Assembly (NCBI GenBank): GCA_964459515.1
Contig: CAYWML010000035.1
Location: 1 to 16,237, forward strand
From: Scatosoma sp964459515
GTDB taxonomy: Bacteria; Bacillota; Clostridia; Christensenellales; Borkfalkiaceae
Length of the DNA: 16,237 bases
Direction of reading: 5' to 3'
Below the pieces are notes generated by a model. It was not told the origin of the DNA. It ran no database searches and was given only the letters and a program-made list of their open reading frames with translations. The position numbers and the translations under genes were made by a program. The stretch's first letter is position 1, and each line of letters opens with the position of its first letter. Positions 1-7,935 of the stretch are shown here, one piece after another.

Positions 1-3000
1 TTGGCGTATTCTCCCCGTAAGCAGGGCGCAGGCGTTGCGAAATTGGAAAATATCATGGAAACGCGCGCGTTCCTTTGGACGGAGCAGGAGGAAAATCTGC
101 GCCCGAAACTCGAACTCGGCGACGACCCGAACAGAACGGGCGAATACGAAATGACGTTTAAGCTGACGAACTTCGGCGACAGTGCGTTGACGTTCTCGAC
201 GAACCAACTCGTCATGACGGAAACGCTGACCAAAACGCAAACGGGCTTGTTCCAGACGGTTGCGGAGCAGGCGTATATGTTGAACGACAGCGTCACTGCG
301 TGGAGCGTAAACGGCAGTGCGCTCAACGGGGGCAATATTACCGTCGCGGCGAACGAAACGGCGGAAATTTCCGTAACCTTGAAGATTTCCGACGAAGCGA
401 AAGCGTATATCGACGAAAGCTTTGAAAACGGCATGTACGTCGAAGGTTTCTTGCAATTGCAATCGACTTCGACGGCGCAGTGCGATTTGAACATTCCTTT
501 CCTTGCTTTCTACGGAAATTGGGAAGACGCGCCCATGTTGGACTATTCCGCTTTCGAGATTGCGAAAGAGGCACAAGACGCTTCCGTAAAGGAAGAAGAT
601 AAAATTCAGGCGAGCACTTGGGCTACGCAACCGTATACAAGTTATTATAACGAAGAATACATTCTTCCGATGGGCGGATATTGTTACGTGTTGGGCGACG
701 ACGATGAGCCCGTATACGACGACGAAGAAAAGTGCGCCGTTTCTCGCTATAACGTTTACTACGGCGAAGATAAGGCGGGCAATTACATGTCGTCCACTTC
801 GATTAAAGCGGTGTACGCGGGGTTGATGCGTAACGCGCGTATCGTTAAATACAAGATGTACAATTTGCAAACGGGCGAGTTGGTGTACGAGGACAAAGAC
901 TATCGCGTGGCGAAATCGTATGCAGGCGGCGGATCGGCTGTGCCCGCTTATGTCGAGTTGGAGCTTAGCCCCGAGGAGTTGGGGCTTGCGGCGAACGGCA
1001 TGTATCGTATGGATTTAGAGTTCTATATGACCGATCCCGATTTGTTGGAAACACCGATTACGGCAAGCGAGGACAACACGTTCTCCTTCTCGTTCACCGT
1101 GGACTACGACGCGCCTATTTTGGAGGACGTACGCGTTCGCTATTACAACTATAAAGAGGACAACAAGGACAAACAGCGTATTTACCTCGATTTGGACGTA
1201 TTCGATAACCATTACGCACAGGCTATTATGCTTTGCTATCCTACGACGAACGACGACGGCGACATCGTGTTGCAACTTGCGACCGAGCATGCCGTGCCCG
1301 TTCGCGACGGAAACAAGAACGGCACGACGACCGTTTCTATCGAAATCACCGATATTTACGAAAAGTACGGTTCGCAACTCTACGTGCAACTGGACGATTA
1401 TGCGCTGAACAATTGCATTTATCAAATCGATATCAACAATGCGAACGCAGGCGTTTTGCCCGAGGGCAACGAGTTCGATTTTGCGGACGGCGAAAGCGAT
1501 TTGACGTTGGATATCTACGAAACGCATAAAGTTTCGCTGGTATACGGCGCTTCGTATACGGGAAGCGCGGATCTTTCCAATTTCCAGTGGTTGTCGAAAA
1601 ATCCTTCGATTGCCGACGTGAAGAACGGGGAAATCGTTGGTTTGGGCGCAGGTACGACGGAAATTCTCGTCAGCAACAGGAAGGGCGTGACGAAAACTTT
1701 GCGCGTGACGGTTACGGAACAAGAGAAAGCTTTGCCCAGCGTGCCGAACATTTCTTTCGGGTTGATCAAAACGAGTTCGGACGCCGTGCAAAAGGCGACG
1801 GGGACGGTTTCCGTTTCCGCCGGAAAGACGTATACTTTGGAAGTGGAGACCGATCCTTGGTACTACCCCGAAAATCTTATCCGTTTTAATTGGAAGAGCA
1901 TGAACGAGGCGGTGGCTACGGTGGATCAATCGGGCAACGTCAGCACTTTGAAGAAAGGCTCTGCCCCCATCACGGCAACGATGGAAAAATGGACCGGAAG
2001 CGAGTGGAAGAATACGGGCTATGCGGCGACGGTGACATTGAAAGTGGCAAACGAGTTTACCGTCAGCGGCTATACGCTTACCGAATATAACGGTACGGGA
2101 GGCGACGTGGTAATCCCCACCGACCTCAACATAATGTATATCGGCAACGGGGCGTTTAAGAATAATACGAATATTACTTCAATCGTCATTCCCTCTTCGG
2201 TAATGGAAATCAAAGACGAAGCGTTTTTGAATTGCAGTGCGCTCGAAGAAGTGTATTTCGTTTCCAAAGAAAAACAGGCGATTGCCGACGCGGACGTTTC
2301 GATGATTTACGACCGAGTGTTCGCGAATTGTACGAAACTCAGAAAAGTGGATTTCAGCAACGTTAAAACGGTTACGATCGGTCGTAATTGTTTTGCGGGA
2401 GATACGGCTCTTCAAGAAGTCGTGGATATGCCCAGCATCGGTACAATGCACAATTATGCGTTTTACGGTTGCACTTCCTTGCGTTCGGCGGATTTGACCG
2501 GATTGCACATGAGCGGCAGTTCCGTATTCGAAGATTGCACGTCGCTTGCCAAGATTACGACGGGTAAATTCACGGCGATCGGCACGAACATGTTTAAGAA
2601 TTGTACCGCGCTTCGCAACAAGCTTACGCTGTATACGCCGAAAATCGGCGACGGTGCGTTCTACGGGTGCGTAAACCTTTCCGGCGTGGAGTTGCAATCG
2701 CCCGAGGGAGAAACTTTGGCGTTCTCTATCGGCAAAGAAGCTTTCTTCGAGTGCGGTAAGAATTTGAAAAGCGGTAAATTCTCGTTTACGTTCGGCGACG
2801 AAAATATTCTTTCGATCGGGGAACGCGCTTTTGCAAGCTCCGCTTTGACGACGCTTGCGCCTCTGAACGGCTTGCAATCGCTCGGCGCGAACGCTTTTGC
2901 GAATACGAAATTGACGACGGTGCAGATCGGCGAGAAAACCGATTGGGAGAGCTTGCAGGTGCTCGGCGTGCCTTTCGTGGGGCTGACGGTGACGATAGCC

Positions 3001-5568
3001 GACGGCAGTACGCGTTATACGGAAGAAAACGGCATTATTTATAACGCCGATAAAACCAAAGTGTTGCACGTGAACCCCTCGGTGACGGGCGAAGTGCAAT
3101 TGCCGACTACGATTACGGAAATCGGCGCGTACGCGTTCGCTTCGAGCAACGCAACCAAGGTGAAGGCTTCGGCGAATTTGAAGAAAATCGGCGACGGTGC
3201 GTTCTGTAATTCCGAAATCGTCGCGATCGATTGGAACGGCGCGGCCTTGACGGAAATTCCGCAAAACGCGTTTAACGGTGCGCGCTTGACGCAGGTAGCG
3301 TTGCCCGATACGGTCACGAAAATCGGCGCGTACGCTTTTGCGAATTCTGCGCTCAGCGGTTTTACGGCGAACGGTGTAACGGAAATCGGCGACGGCGCGT
3401 TTGAAAGCTGCGTTGCGTTGCAGACGATCTCCCTGCCCGAAACGTTGCAGACCATGGGTGACGGCGTGTTTGCGAAGTGTTCCGCTTTGAAGACTGTGAA
3501 TATTCCTTCGTTGACGAAGCTTGGTATGAGCACGTTCAGCGGCGCGACGGCATTGGAAAGCGTGACGTTCGGCGAAAACGTTTCCACGACGGGCGTTATG
3601 ACGTTTGCGAATTCTCCCGTGCGCGAGGTCGTGCTCGGCGGCGCGGTGGAAAGCGTCGGCATAGGCGCGTTCTACAATGCGGAAGCGTTGACGACGATTG
3701 CTCTTCCCGACGGTGTACACACCGTGGAAATGATGGCGTTCGCAGGAACTTCGGCTTTGCAGACGGTTGTCGGTATCGAACGCGTGCAAACTTTTGAAGA
3801 ATATGCGTTCTATAACAGCGGTATTACCGAATTGAATTTGACGGAAGCCGTGACAATCGGCGATTACGCGTTTGCGGCGCAAAAGGCAAACGGCGAAGCG
3901 GCGTATACGGTCGTGGCAATTCCGAATGCGAAAACGATCGGCGATTTCGCTTTCTTGAACGGTATGGAGGAAAGTGTCGTAATCGGCAGCAACGTGCGGC
4001 ATATCGGCAGCGGCGCGTTCGCAAGTTCCTCTTGCCTTAAAGCGTTTACGGTGGATGGCAATAGCGGTTACTTTGTCGAGGATGGCGTGCTGTATCGTTA
4101 CGTTGACGAGGCGAAGAGCGAATACGCGGCTGTGGCGTATCCTGCGGCTTATGCAAGAGTGGACGGCGATACGACGATCGCGCTTAAAGAAGGCACGGTG
4201 TACGTGGAGGCGTTCGCGTTCCACGGCTTGAATGCAGGCTCGTTGAAGAAAGCGGTGCTTCCGTACAGCCTTGCTTCGATCGGCGACGGCGCGTTCTACG
4301 AAAGCGGTATTTACGAGTATACGTTTGAAAGCATTCAAGCACCGAGACTGGAAACGAGCTATCGTAGCGAAGTGGAAAACGCGGTTTTGAATTTGGAGAC
4401 CAACACGCCGTACAGAGGCTATTATTACACCAATTTCGAGACGTATATTTTCAACTTTACCGATTATATTCGGGAAGAAAACAAGCTTATCATGAATTAT
4501 CCTGTCAACGGCGTGGGATATGACAATTATATCTATTGCTTGTATTTCGGTACGCGTAACGTAACGGAGATTTTGCCGGAAGACGAAACGCGCGAATGTA
4601 TCGATTTGATCCAAAACGTGTTGCCGAGCGCAGCCGAGGTGGAGACTTGGACGCAACTTGCCGTGACGGATGAAAATAAGGCAATGGTCATGAGCGTATC
4701 CGATAACGTTAAGGCGGCGCGGCAATACTATAACAACGCCATGAAGAAGGACGGGCAACAACAGTTCATCTCGGATGAACTTGCAGAAAAACTGACGGCG
4801 GTGGAAAAAGCGTTGCGTACGGTAAAAGCGCGTTTCGGCATCGTCAGCAAGATCAGCAGCGTTTCGGCGGCGGAAAGCTCTACGCATAAGACGGAATATA
4901 CCGTAGGCGAAACGTTCGATATGACGGGATTGGTCGTGGAAATCGTATACGACGATTATTCGACGGAAATCGCAGACGCGTCGCAGCTTACGCTCGTAAC
5001 GGGCGCGCTCGGAAAATACGATCGTTACGTAGTCGTCCGCTACAATGCGACGGACGTCAACGGTAATGCCGTCGAAGAAGAAGTGCGTATCATGGTTACG
5101 ATTAAGGATGCTTCCTCTAACAGCGGCGATGTTACTTCGTCCGATTCTTCCGTTGTTGATAATTCCGAAAACGAAAAGGGCAACAAAACGATTTTGATTA
5201 TCGGCGGTTGCGTATTGGGTGCGGCTGTCCTCGGAATCCTCGTTGCCGTAGCGATTAAGTCTGCTACAAAGTCCAAAGCGCAGAGAGCGGAAAAGGCGGC
5301 AAAAAAGGCAGAGAAAGCGGCGCAGGAAAGCTTCTTGAAAGTTTGGGGTAATTACGATCCCGCCGTAAGGGCTGACGTAGTTATTCAAACGAACGAACCG
5401 TTGACGCCTGATCAAGCGGCTTCGCTTTGCGACGTGCAAGGCGTTGTGCAAGGCGAATTGCGGAAATCGGACGGAAACGTTTCGGCGGAAGCGGAGAGGG
5501 CTAAAATCAATATTACGCTCGTCACGCAAGAACAAAAGATACAAAACGATAAAAAAGAGAATAAATAA
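1..5568 (+). CDS. Giant cell-surface protein: C-terminal part of a subtilase-like protein fused to BspA-type LRRs (5' partial)
   Basis: Open from the first base, so the true start lies upstream. Residues 3-11 (YSPRKQGAG) match the segment that follows the catalytic serine region in lactocepin/C5a-peptidase S8 proteases. Residues ~47-181 resemble their Fn3-like domain, ending IPFLAFYGNW...APMLD, where the family has IPY.GF.GDW..P..D. A second beta-rich domain covers ~200-490. Two Big_2-like Ig domains lie at ~501-572 and ~600-685. BspA-type LRR_5 repeats (I..GAF..C..L..V.LP..) fill ~690-1445, and a Big_3-like domain lies at ~1617-1702. After a Ser/Asn linker come one transmembrane helix (1731-1752) and a Lys/Ala-rich cytoplasmic tail. 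There is no LPXTG, so anchoring is by the helix. An upstream S8 catalytic domain is inferred, not seen. The likely role is an envelope protease with a very large binding stalk. A non-catalytic adhesin is possible if the upstream domain is absent or decayed. Confidence 0.85.
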   Translation: MAYSPRKQGAGVAKLENIMETRAFLWTEQEENLRPKLELGDDPNRTGEYEMTFKLTNFGDSALTFSTNQLVMTETLTKTQTGLFQTVAEQAYMLNDSVTAWSVNGSALNGGNITVAANETAEISVTLKISDEAKAYIDESFENGMYVEGFLQLQSTSTAQCDLNIPFLAFYGNWEDAPMLDYSAFEIAKEAQDASVKEEDKIQASTWATQPYTSYYNEEYILPMGGYCYVLGDDDEPVYDDEEKCAVSRYNVYYGEDKAGNYMSSTSIKAVYAGLMRNARIVKYKMYNLQTGELVYEDKDYRVAKSYAGGGSAVPAYVELELSPEELGLAANGMYRMDLEFYMTDPDLLETPITASEDNTFSFSFTVDYDAPILEDVRVRYYNYKEDNKDKQRIYLDLDVFDNHYAQAIMLCYPTTNDDGDIVLQLATEHAVPVRDGNKNGTTTVSIEITDIYEKYGSQLYVQLDDYALNNCIYQIDINNANAGVLPEGNEFDFADGESDLTLDIYETHKVSLVYGASYTGSADLSNFQWLSKNPSIADVKNGEIVGLGAGTTEILVSNRKGVTKTLRVTVTEQEKALPSVPNISFGLIKTSSDAVQKATGTVSVSAGKTYTLEVETDPWYYPENLIRFNWKSMNEAVATVDQSGNVSTLKKGSAPITATMEKWTGSEWKNTGYAATVTLKVANEFTVSGYTLTEYNGTGGDVVIPTDLNIMYIGNGAFKNNTNITSIVIPSSVMEIKDEAFLNCSALEEVYFVSKEKQAIADADVSMIYDRVFANCTKLRKVDFSNVKTVTIGRNCFAGDTALQEVVDMPSIGTMHNYAFYGCTSLRSADLTGLHMSGSSVFEDCTSLAKITTGKFTAIGTNMFKNCTALRNKLTLYTPKIGDGAFYGCVNLSGVELQSPEGETLAFSIGKEAFFECGKNLKSGKFSFTFGDENILSIGERAFASSALTTLAPLNGLQSLGANAFANTKLTTVQIGEKTDWESLQVLGVPFVGLTVTIADGSTRYTEENGIIYNADKTKVLHVNPSVTGEVQLPTTITEIGAYAFASSNATKVKASANLKKIGDGAFCNSEIVAIDWNGAALTEIPQNAFNGARLTQVALPDTVTKIGAYAFANSALSGFTANGVTEIGDGAFESCVALQTISLPETLQTMGDGVFAKCSALKTVNIPSLTKLGMSTFSGATALESVTFGENVSTTGVMTFANSPVREVVLGGAVESVGIGAFYNAEALTTIALPDGVHTVEMMAFAGTSALQTVVGIERVQTFEEYAFYNSGITELNLTEAVTIGDYAFAAQKANGEAAYTVVAIPNAKTIGDFAFLNGMEESVVIGSNVRHIGSGAFASSSCLKAFTVDGNSGYFVEDGVLYRYVDEAKSEYAAVAYPAAYARVDGDTTIALKEGTVYVEAFAFHGLNAGSLKKAVLPYSLASIGDGAFYESGIYEYTFESIQAPRLETSYRSEVENAVLNLETNTPYRGYYYTNFETYIFNFTDYIREENKLIMNYPVNGVGYDNYIYCLYFGTRNVTEILPEDETRECIDLIQNVLPSAAEVETWTQLAVTDENKAMVMSVSDNVKAARQYYNNAMKKDGQQQFISDELAEKLTAVEKALRTVKARFGIVSKISSVSAAESSTHKTEYTVGETFDMTGLVVEIVYDDYSTEIADASQLTLVTGALGKYDRYVVVRYNATDVNGNAVEEEVRIMVTIKDASSNSGDVTSSDSSVVDNSENEKGNKTILIIGGCVLGAAVLGILVAVAIKSATKSKAQRAEKAAKKAEKAAQESFLKVWGNYDPAVRADVVIQTNEPLTPDQAASLCDVQGVVQGELRKSDGNVSAEAERAKINITLVTQEQKIQNDKKENK

Positions 5569-5584
5569 AAGGCAGGAGCTTATT

Positions 5585-5848
5585 ATGAAAAAAGAAAAAA
5601 AGAGCAAAAAAGCAGAAAAGAATGCGCCCGTTGCGGCGGCGAATGTAGCGGAAACACCGCGCGAATATGAAGTAAACTGCCCCGGTTGCGGCGCGTGCTT
5701 GAAAGTAAAAGCGGACAACATGGTGTACCAGTGCCCCGTTTGCAATAAGTTGCTTCGCATTCACGAAAAAGAAAAGCTCGTGAAAGACGTCAGCCGCGAA
5801 AAAATGGCGGAAGCGTATATTTGCGTAAACAAGGGCGCGAACAAATAA
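5585..5848 (+). CDS. Small zinc-ribbon protein
   Basis: The protein has 87 residues. The ATG at 5585 is chosen because AGGAG (5574-5578) sits 6 nt upstream; a longer in-frame reading would overlap the preceding gene. The N-terminal ~25 residues are Lys/Ala-rich. A treble-clef or ribbon-like zinc site follows: CPGC at 32-35 and CPVC at 50-53, spaced by 14 residues, as in stand-alone zinc ribbons. No signal peptide or membrane helix is visible, so it is probably cytoplasmic. The gap to the giant surface protein gene is only 16 nt, so the two are probably cotranscribed. The basic N-terminus resembles the Lys/Ala-rich cytoplasmic tail of that protein. A shared function is plausible but only inferred. 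I do not recognise a named family beyond the zinc ribbon. Confidence 0.75.
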   Translation: MKKEKKSKKAEKNAPVAAANVAETPREYEVNCPGCGACLKVKADNMVYQCPVCNKLLRIHEKEKLVKDVSREKMAEAYICVNKGANK

Positions 5849-5867
5849 CTTTGCTCTTTTGCGGATA

Positions 5868-5898
5868 GGCGAGGAGGCGTGAAAACACGCCTGTCGCC
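5868..5898 (+). other. Stable hairpin downstream of the zinc-ribbon gene
   Basis: AGGCGTG (5875-5881) pairs perfectly with CACGCCT (5886-5892) across an AAAA loop. GGCGA (5868-5872) with TCGCC (5894-5898) extends the stem past a small internal loop. No T-run follows, so it is not a standard terminator by itself. Its 3' arm can also pair with a later segment at 5933-5941 (see findings). Confidence 0.5.
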
Positions 5899-5937
5899 GA
5901 GAAAATTTCCGCGATGAAGGTCGTAAAGAAAAACAGG

Positions 5938-5976
5938 CGTGCATAGCCTATACGTTGCACGTCAGTTTTCTTTTTT
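5938..5976 (+). terminator. Candidate weak terminator after the zinc-ribbon gene
   Basis: CGTGCA (5938-5943) pairs with TGCACG (5956-5961) over a 12-nt loop and is followed by a T-rich run (5965-5976). The stem is only 6 bp, so this is a weak intrinsic terminator at best. It would end transcripts of the surface protein/zinc-ribbon operon. Confidence 0.35.
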
Positions 5977-6076
5977 ATAAAAACGGATGTCTTCTTAAAA
6001 AAGTAAATACGCCGTTGTTTGAGAAAAGACAACGGCGCGAAGAAAGGAAGGGCGTTCGATGTTGGCGAAATAATTT

Positions 6077-6103
6077 ACGGCGGCGCGTTTGCGCCGCCGT
6101 TTT
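6077..6103. terminator. Strong GC hairpin between convergent genes
   Basis: ACGGCGGCGC (6077-6086) and GCGCCGCCGT (6091-6100) form a perfect 10-bp stem with a GTTT loop. TTTT follows on the plus strand and an A/T-rich tract on the minus strand. It lies just past the stop codon of the minus-strand gene that ends at 6110, so it can terminate from either side. A second perfect 9-bp hairpin without a clear T-tail lies at 6010-6037. Confidence 0.6.
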
Positions 6104-6109
6104 CGGGCT

Positions 6110-7189
6110 TTATATACGCGGCGGACGGACGCATTCGCCGTTAGTCGCGCTTTGGAAAATTACGAAAAAGCCGTCGTCGTTATACGGAGAAATCGGCACG
6201 AAGACGCATACGTTTTTAATCTCTTCAGGCGGCGTGTTTTTTTCTTCGGCGGCGAGGGCGTAGCATATGTAGCGAACGCATCCGTCTTCGCGAAGTACGC
6301 CGACTAAATATTGCGGCGATTTCGAACTTCCTCGTACGCGCACCCATTCGCTGCAAGAGAACGCTCCGTCCAACGTTTTGTCGCGCGGATATTTTTTGAA
6401 TAGCCCGTCCAATTCTTGCTTGACGGATCGGTAATAGCCGTCGGGATCGGTTTTAATCGGGCGGAGTAGCTGCGCAGCATTGTCATTTTGCGCAACGTCA
6501 AGCCCCGTTTTCTCTCGCGGCTCTTGATTTGCGCTTTCAGGGAGTGCATTGTCGCCAGCTTTTGAAAGCAGCTTGCGTTCATTTTCTTTCTCCTCGTAAT
6601 AATTTTTTGTCGCAACCGTTTCGTCGTCGTATACTTCGTTTTTCGGCAAGACAGAGGGCTTATTTTTCTTTTTCTCTTCGGGGAGCGGTTCGGGCGGCGT
6701 TTCGGCGGCGAGAGGCGTTTGCGGAGGCGTATCCGAAAACGCGTTTTGGGGGGTGGAACGTTGTGTTCCGCTCGGTGCGAATTCCGCTTCGGTTTTTTCA
6801 GACTTTCGCGGAAATACGGGGGGCAGGGCTGCGTTGAGTATGGATTTCCAATCGTAGCTTTTATTGCCGTTTATCCCGTAGGCGATAGGCACGACGTCAT
6901 TTTTTACGTAGCAAATTATGCCGCAAAAGCCGCCGGAAAGGTCTAAATCGGATAGAATGTTGAATAGGCTTTTTCCGCGTAAAGAAAGCATTTCCGTTTT
7001 TCCGTTTCCGTCGGAAAGTAGGCAATAGTATTCTCCCGTGACGAGCGGCGCGAAGTTGATAATCGATACTTCGACTGCGAGATTTTTTCCGTATTGCTCT
7101 ATTTTGATAAGACCTGATAAAGATTTTCCGTCTCCCGAAAAGCCCTGCCGTATTTGCCGCAGGATACACATTTTCTTGATATAATTCAT
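6110..7189 (-). CDS. Hypothetical protein with two folded regions joined by a disordered linker
   Basis: The protein has 359 residues. The start at 7189 is supported by GGAG 8 nt upstream. I do not recognise the family. Residues ~20-110 look like a beta-rich domain: alternating hydrophobics with a YYCLLSDGNGKTE turn and a GGFCGIICYV strand. Residues ~125-245 are rich in Pro, Glu and Lys and look disordered. Residues ~250-345 look like a second compact domain (YYRSVKQELDGLFKKYP at its start, then a strand-rich YLVGVLREDG...RYICYAL region). There is no signal peptide or membrane helix, so it is probably cytoplasmic. It is monocistronic: convergent with the upstream operon, divergent from the vanZ-like gene, with a strong hairpin right after its stop. 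A TATACT box on the minus strand about 25-30 bp before the start is a possible -10, but I see no good -35. Confidence 0.7.
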   Translation of the reverse strand: MNYIKKMCILRQIRQGFSGDGKSLSGLIKIEQYGKNLAVEVSIINFAPLVTGEYYCLLSDGNGKTEMLSLRGKSLFNILSDLDLSGGFCGIICYVKNDVVPIAYGINGNKSYDWKSILNAALPPVFPRKSEKTEAEFAPSGTQRSTPQNAFSDTPPQTPLAAETPPEPLPEEKKKNKPSVLPKNEVYDDETVATKNYYEEKENERKLLSKAGDNALPESANQEPREKTGLDVAQNDNAAQLLRPIKTDPDGYYRSVKQELDGLFKKYPRDKTLDGAFSCSEWVRVRGSSKSPQYLVGVLREDGCVRYICYALAAEEKNTPPEEIKNVCVFVPISPYNDDGFFVIFQSATNGECVRPPRI

Positions 7190-7343
7190 AACGGCTGCTC
7201 CGAAAATATAATGTATGGATAGTATAATAGATTTTGCGTGAAAAAACGCGTCGCATTCGGGGCGGTTTTGGACTGTTTTGTCGAAAAAGTCCGTTTATAT
7301 TTACGTAAAAACACGGATTTTTTGAAAAAAACCGAAAAATGTA

Positions 7344-7372
7344 TTGACCGCGGCGTGTTTTTCGCGTATAAT
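7344..7372 (+). promoter_or_regulatory. Sigma-A-type promoter of the vanZ-like gene
   Basis: TTGACC (7344-7349), a 17-bp spacer, then TATAAT (7367-7372). Only 6 nt separate the -10 box from the ATG, so the expected start of transcription is at or next to the first base of the start codon (see findings). Confidence 0.75.
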
Positions 7373-7378
7373 AGAAGC

Positions 7379-7930
7379 ATGAATACTTCGGCAAAAAAAA
7401 TCGCGATATGGATTTTGCGTATTTTCCTGACGGTTTCTTGCGTCGGCTTGATTTGCTTTATATTTTCCAACTCCATGGAAAAGGCAAGCGATTCGGCGGC
7501 GCGTAGCGGCGACGTGGTGGAAATGGTGCAAGAGGTCGTTTCGTATGTCGCGCCGAATTCTCCGATCGCAACGGCTACGGGCGCGGAATACGACAAGCTA
7601 CACCACGTCATTCGGAAATTGGCGCATTTTTCGGAGTTCGCGTTATTGGGCACATTGTTGATTTGGTGCTATTTTTCGTATACTCTGCGAAAAAAACTGC
7701 TGTTTATTCCTTGCGCCGTAATGTTGCTCGTTCCGACCGCGGACGAGTGTTTGCAACTGTTCTTCGAAGGGAGAGGCGCAGCCGTGACGGACGTGTGCAT
7801 CGACGTGGCAGGTTGCGTTTTCGGCGGCGCGTGCGCTTTACTCGTCGTAGGGCTTACGCTGTACATATTGCATAAGAAAAAAGAAAAACGCGCGCGCACG
7901 GAAGCGAGCGCAGAGAAAGGAGAAGCATAG
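7379..7930 (+). CDS. VanZ-family membrane protein
   Basis: The protein has 183 residues and is a VanZ-like integral membrane protein. The first helix (~8-28) ends in FSNS, matching the FSSQ-type motif of the family. The conserved core is present: H83-F-S-E86 at the start of a helix, then D122-E123..Q126 and G131-R132 to D138, followed by a glycine-rich last helix. A basic tail ends the protein. VanZ itself lowers teicoplanin susceptibility; for most homologues the biochemical role is not known, though an envelope role is usual. The ATG at 7379 is needed to keep the first helix. There is no Shine-Dalgarno sequence, and the -10 box lies 6 nt upstream. The stop is 5 nt before the DUF368 gene, so the two form an operon of envelope-linked membrane proteins. 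Confidence 0.85.
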   Translation: MNTSAKKIAIWILRIFLTVSCVGLICFIFSNSMEKASDSAARSGDVVEMVQEVVSYVAPNSPIATATGAEYDKLHHVIRKLAHFSEFALLGTLLIWCYFSYTLRKKLLFIPCAVMLLVPTADECLQLFFEGRGAAVTDVCIDVAGCVFGGACALLVVGLTLYILHKKKEKRARTEASAEKGEA

Positions 7931-7935
7931 AGGTT

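Noticed and set aside
2179..5760. 1193-codon open frame on the minus strand opposite the giant LRR gene
   Set aside because: It is Arg/His-rich with no domain, and it mirrors the LRR repeats in the true frame. The length comes from codon bias on the sense strand.
5955..6307. Plus-strand open frames of 72-102 codons between the zinc-ribbon gene and the unknown gene
   Set aside because: They have no ribosome binding site, run through hairpins, and overlap the 3' end of the better supported minus-strand gene.
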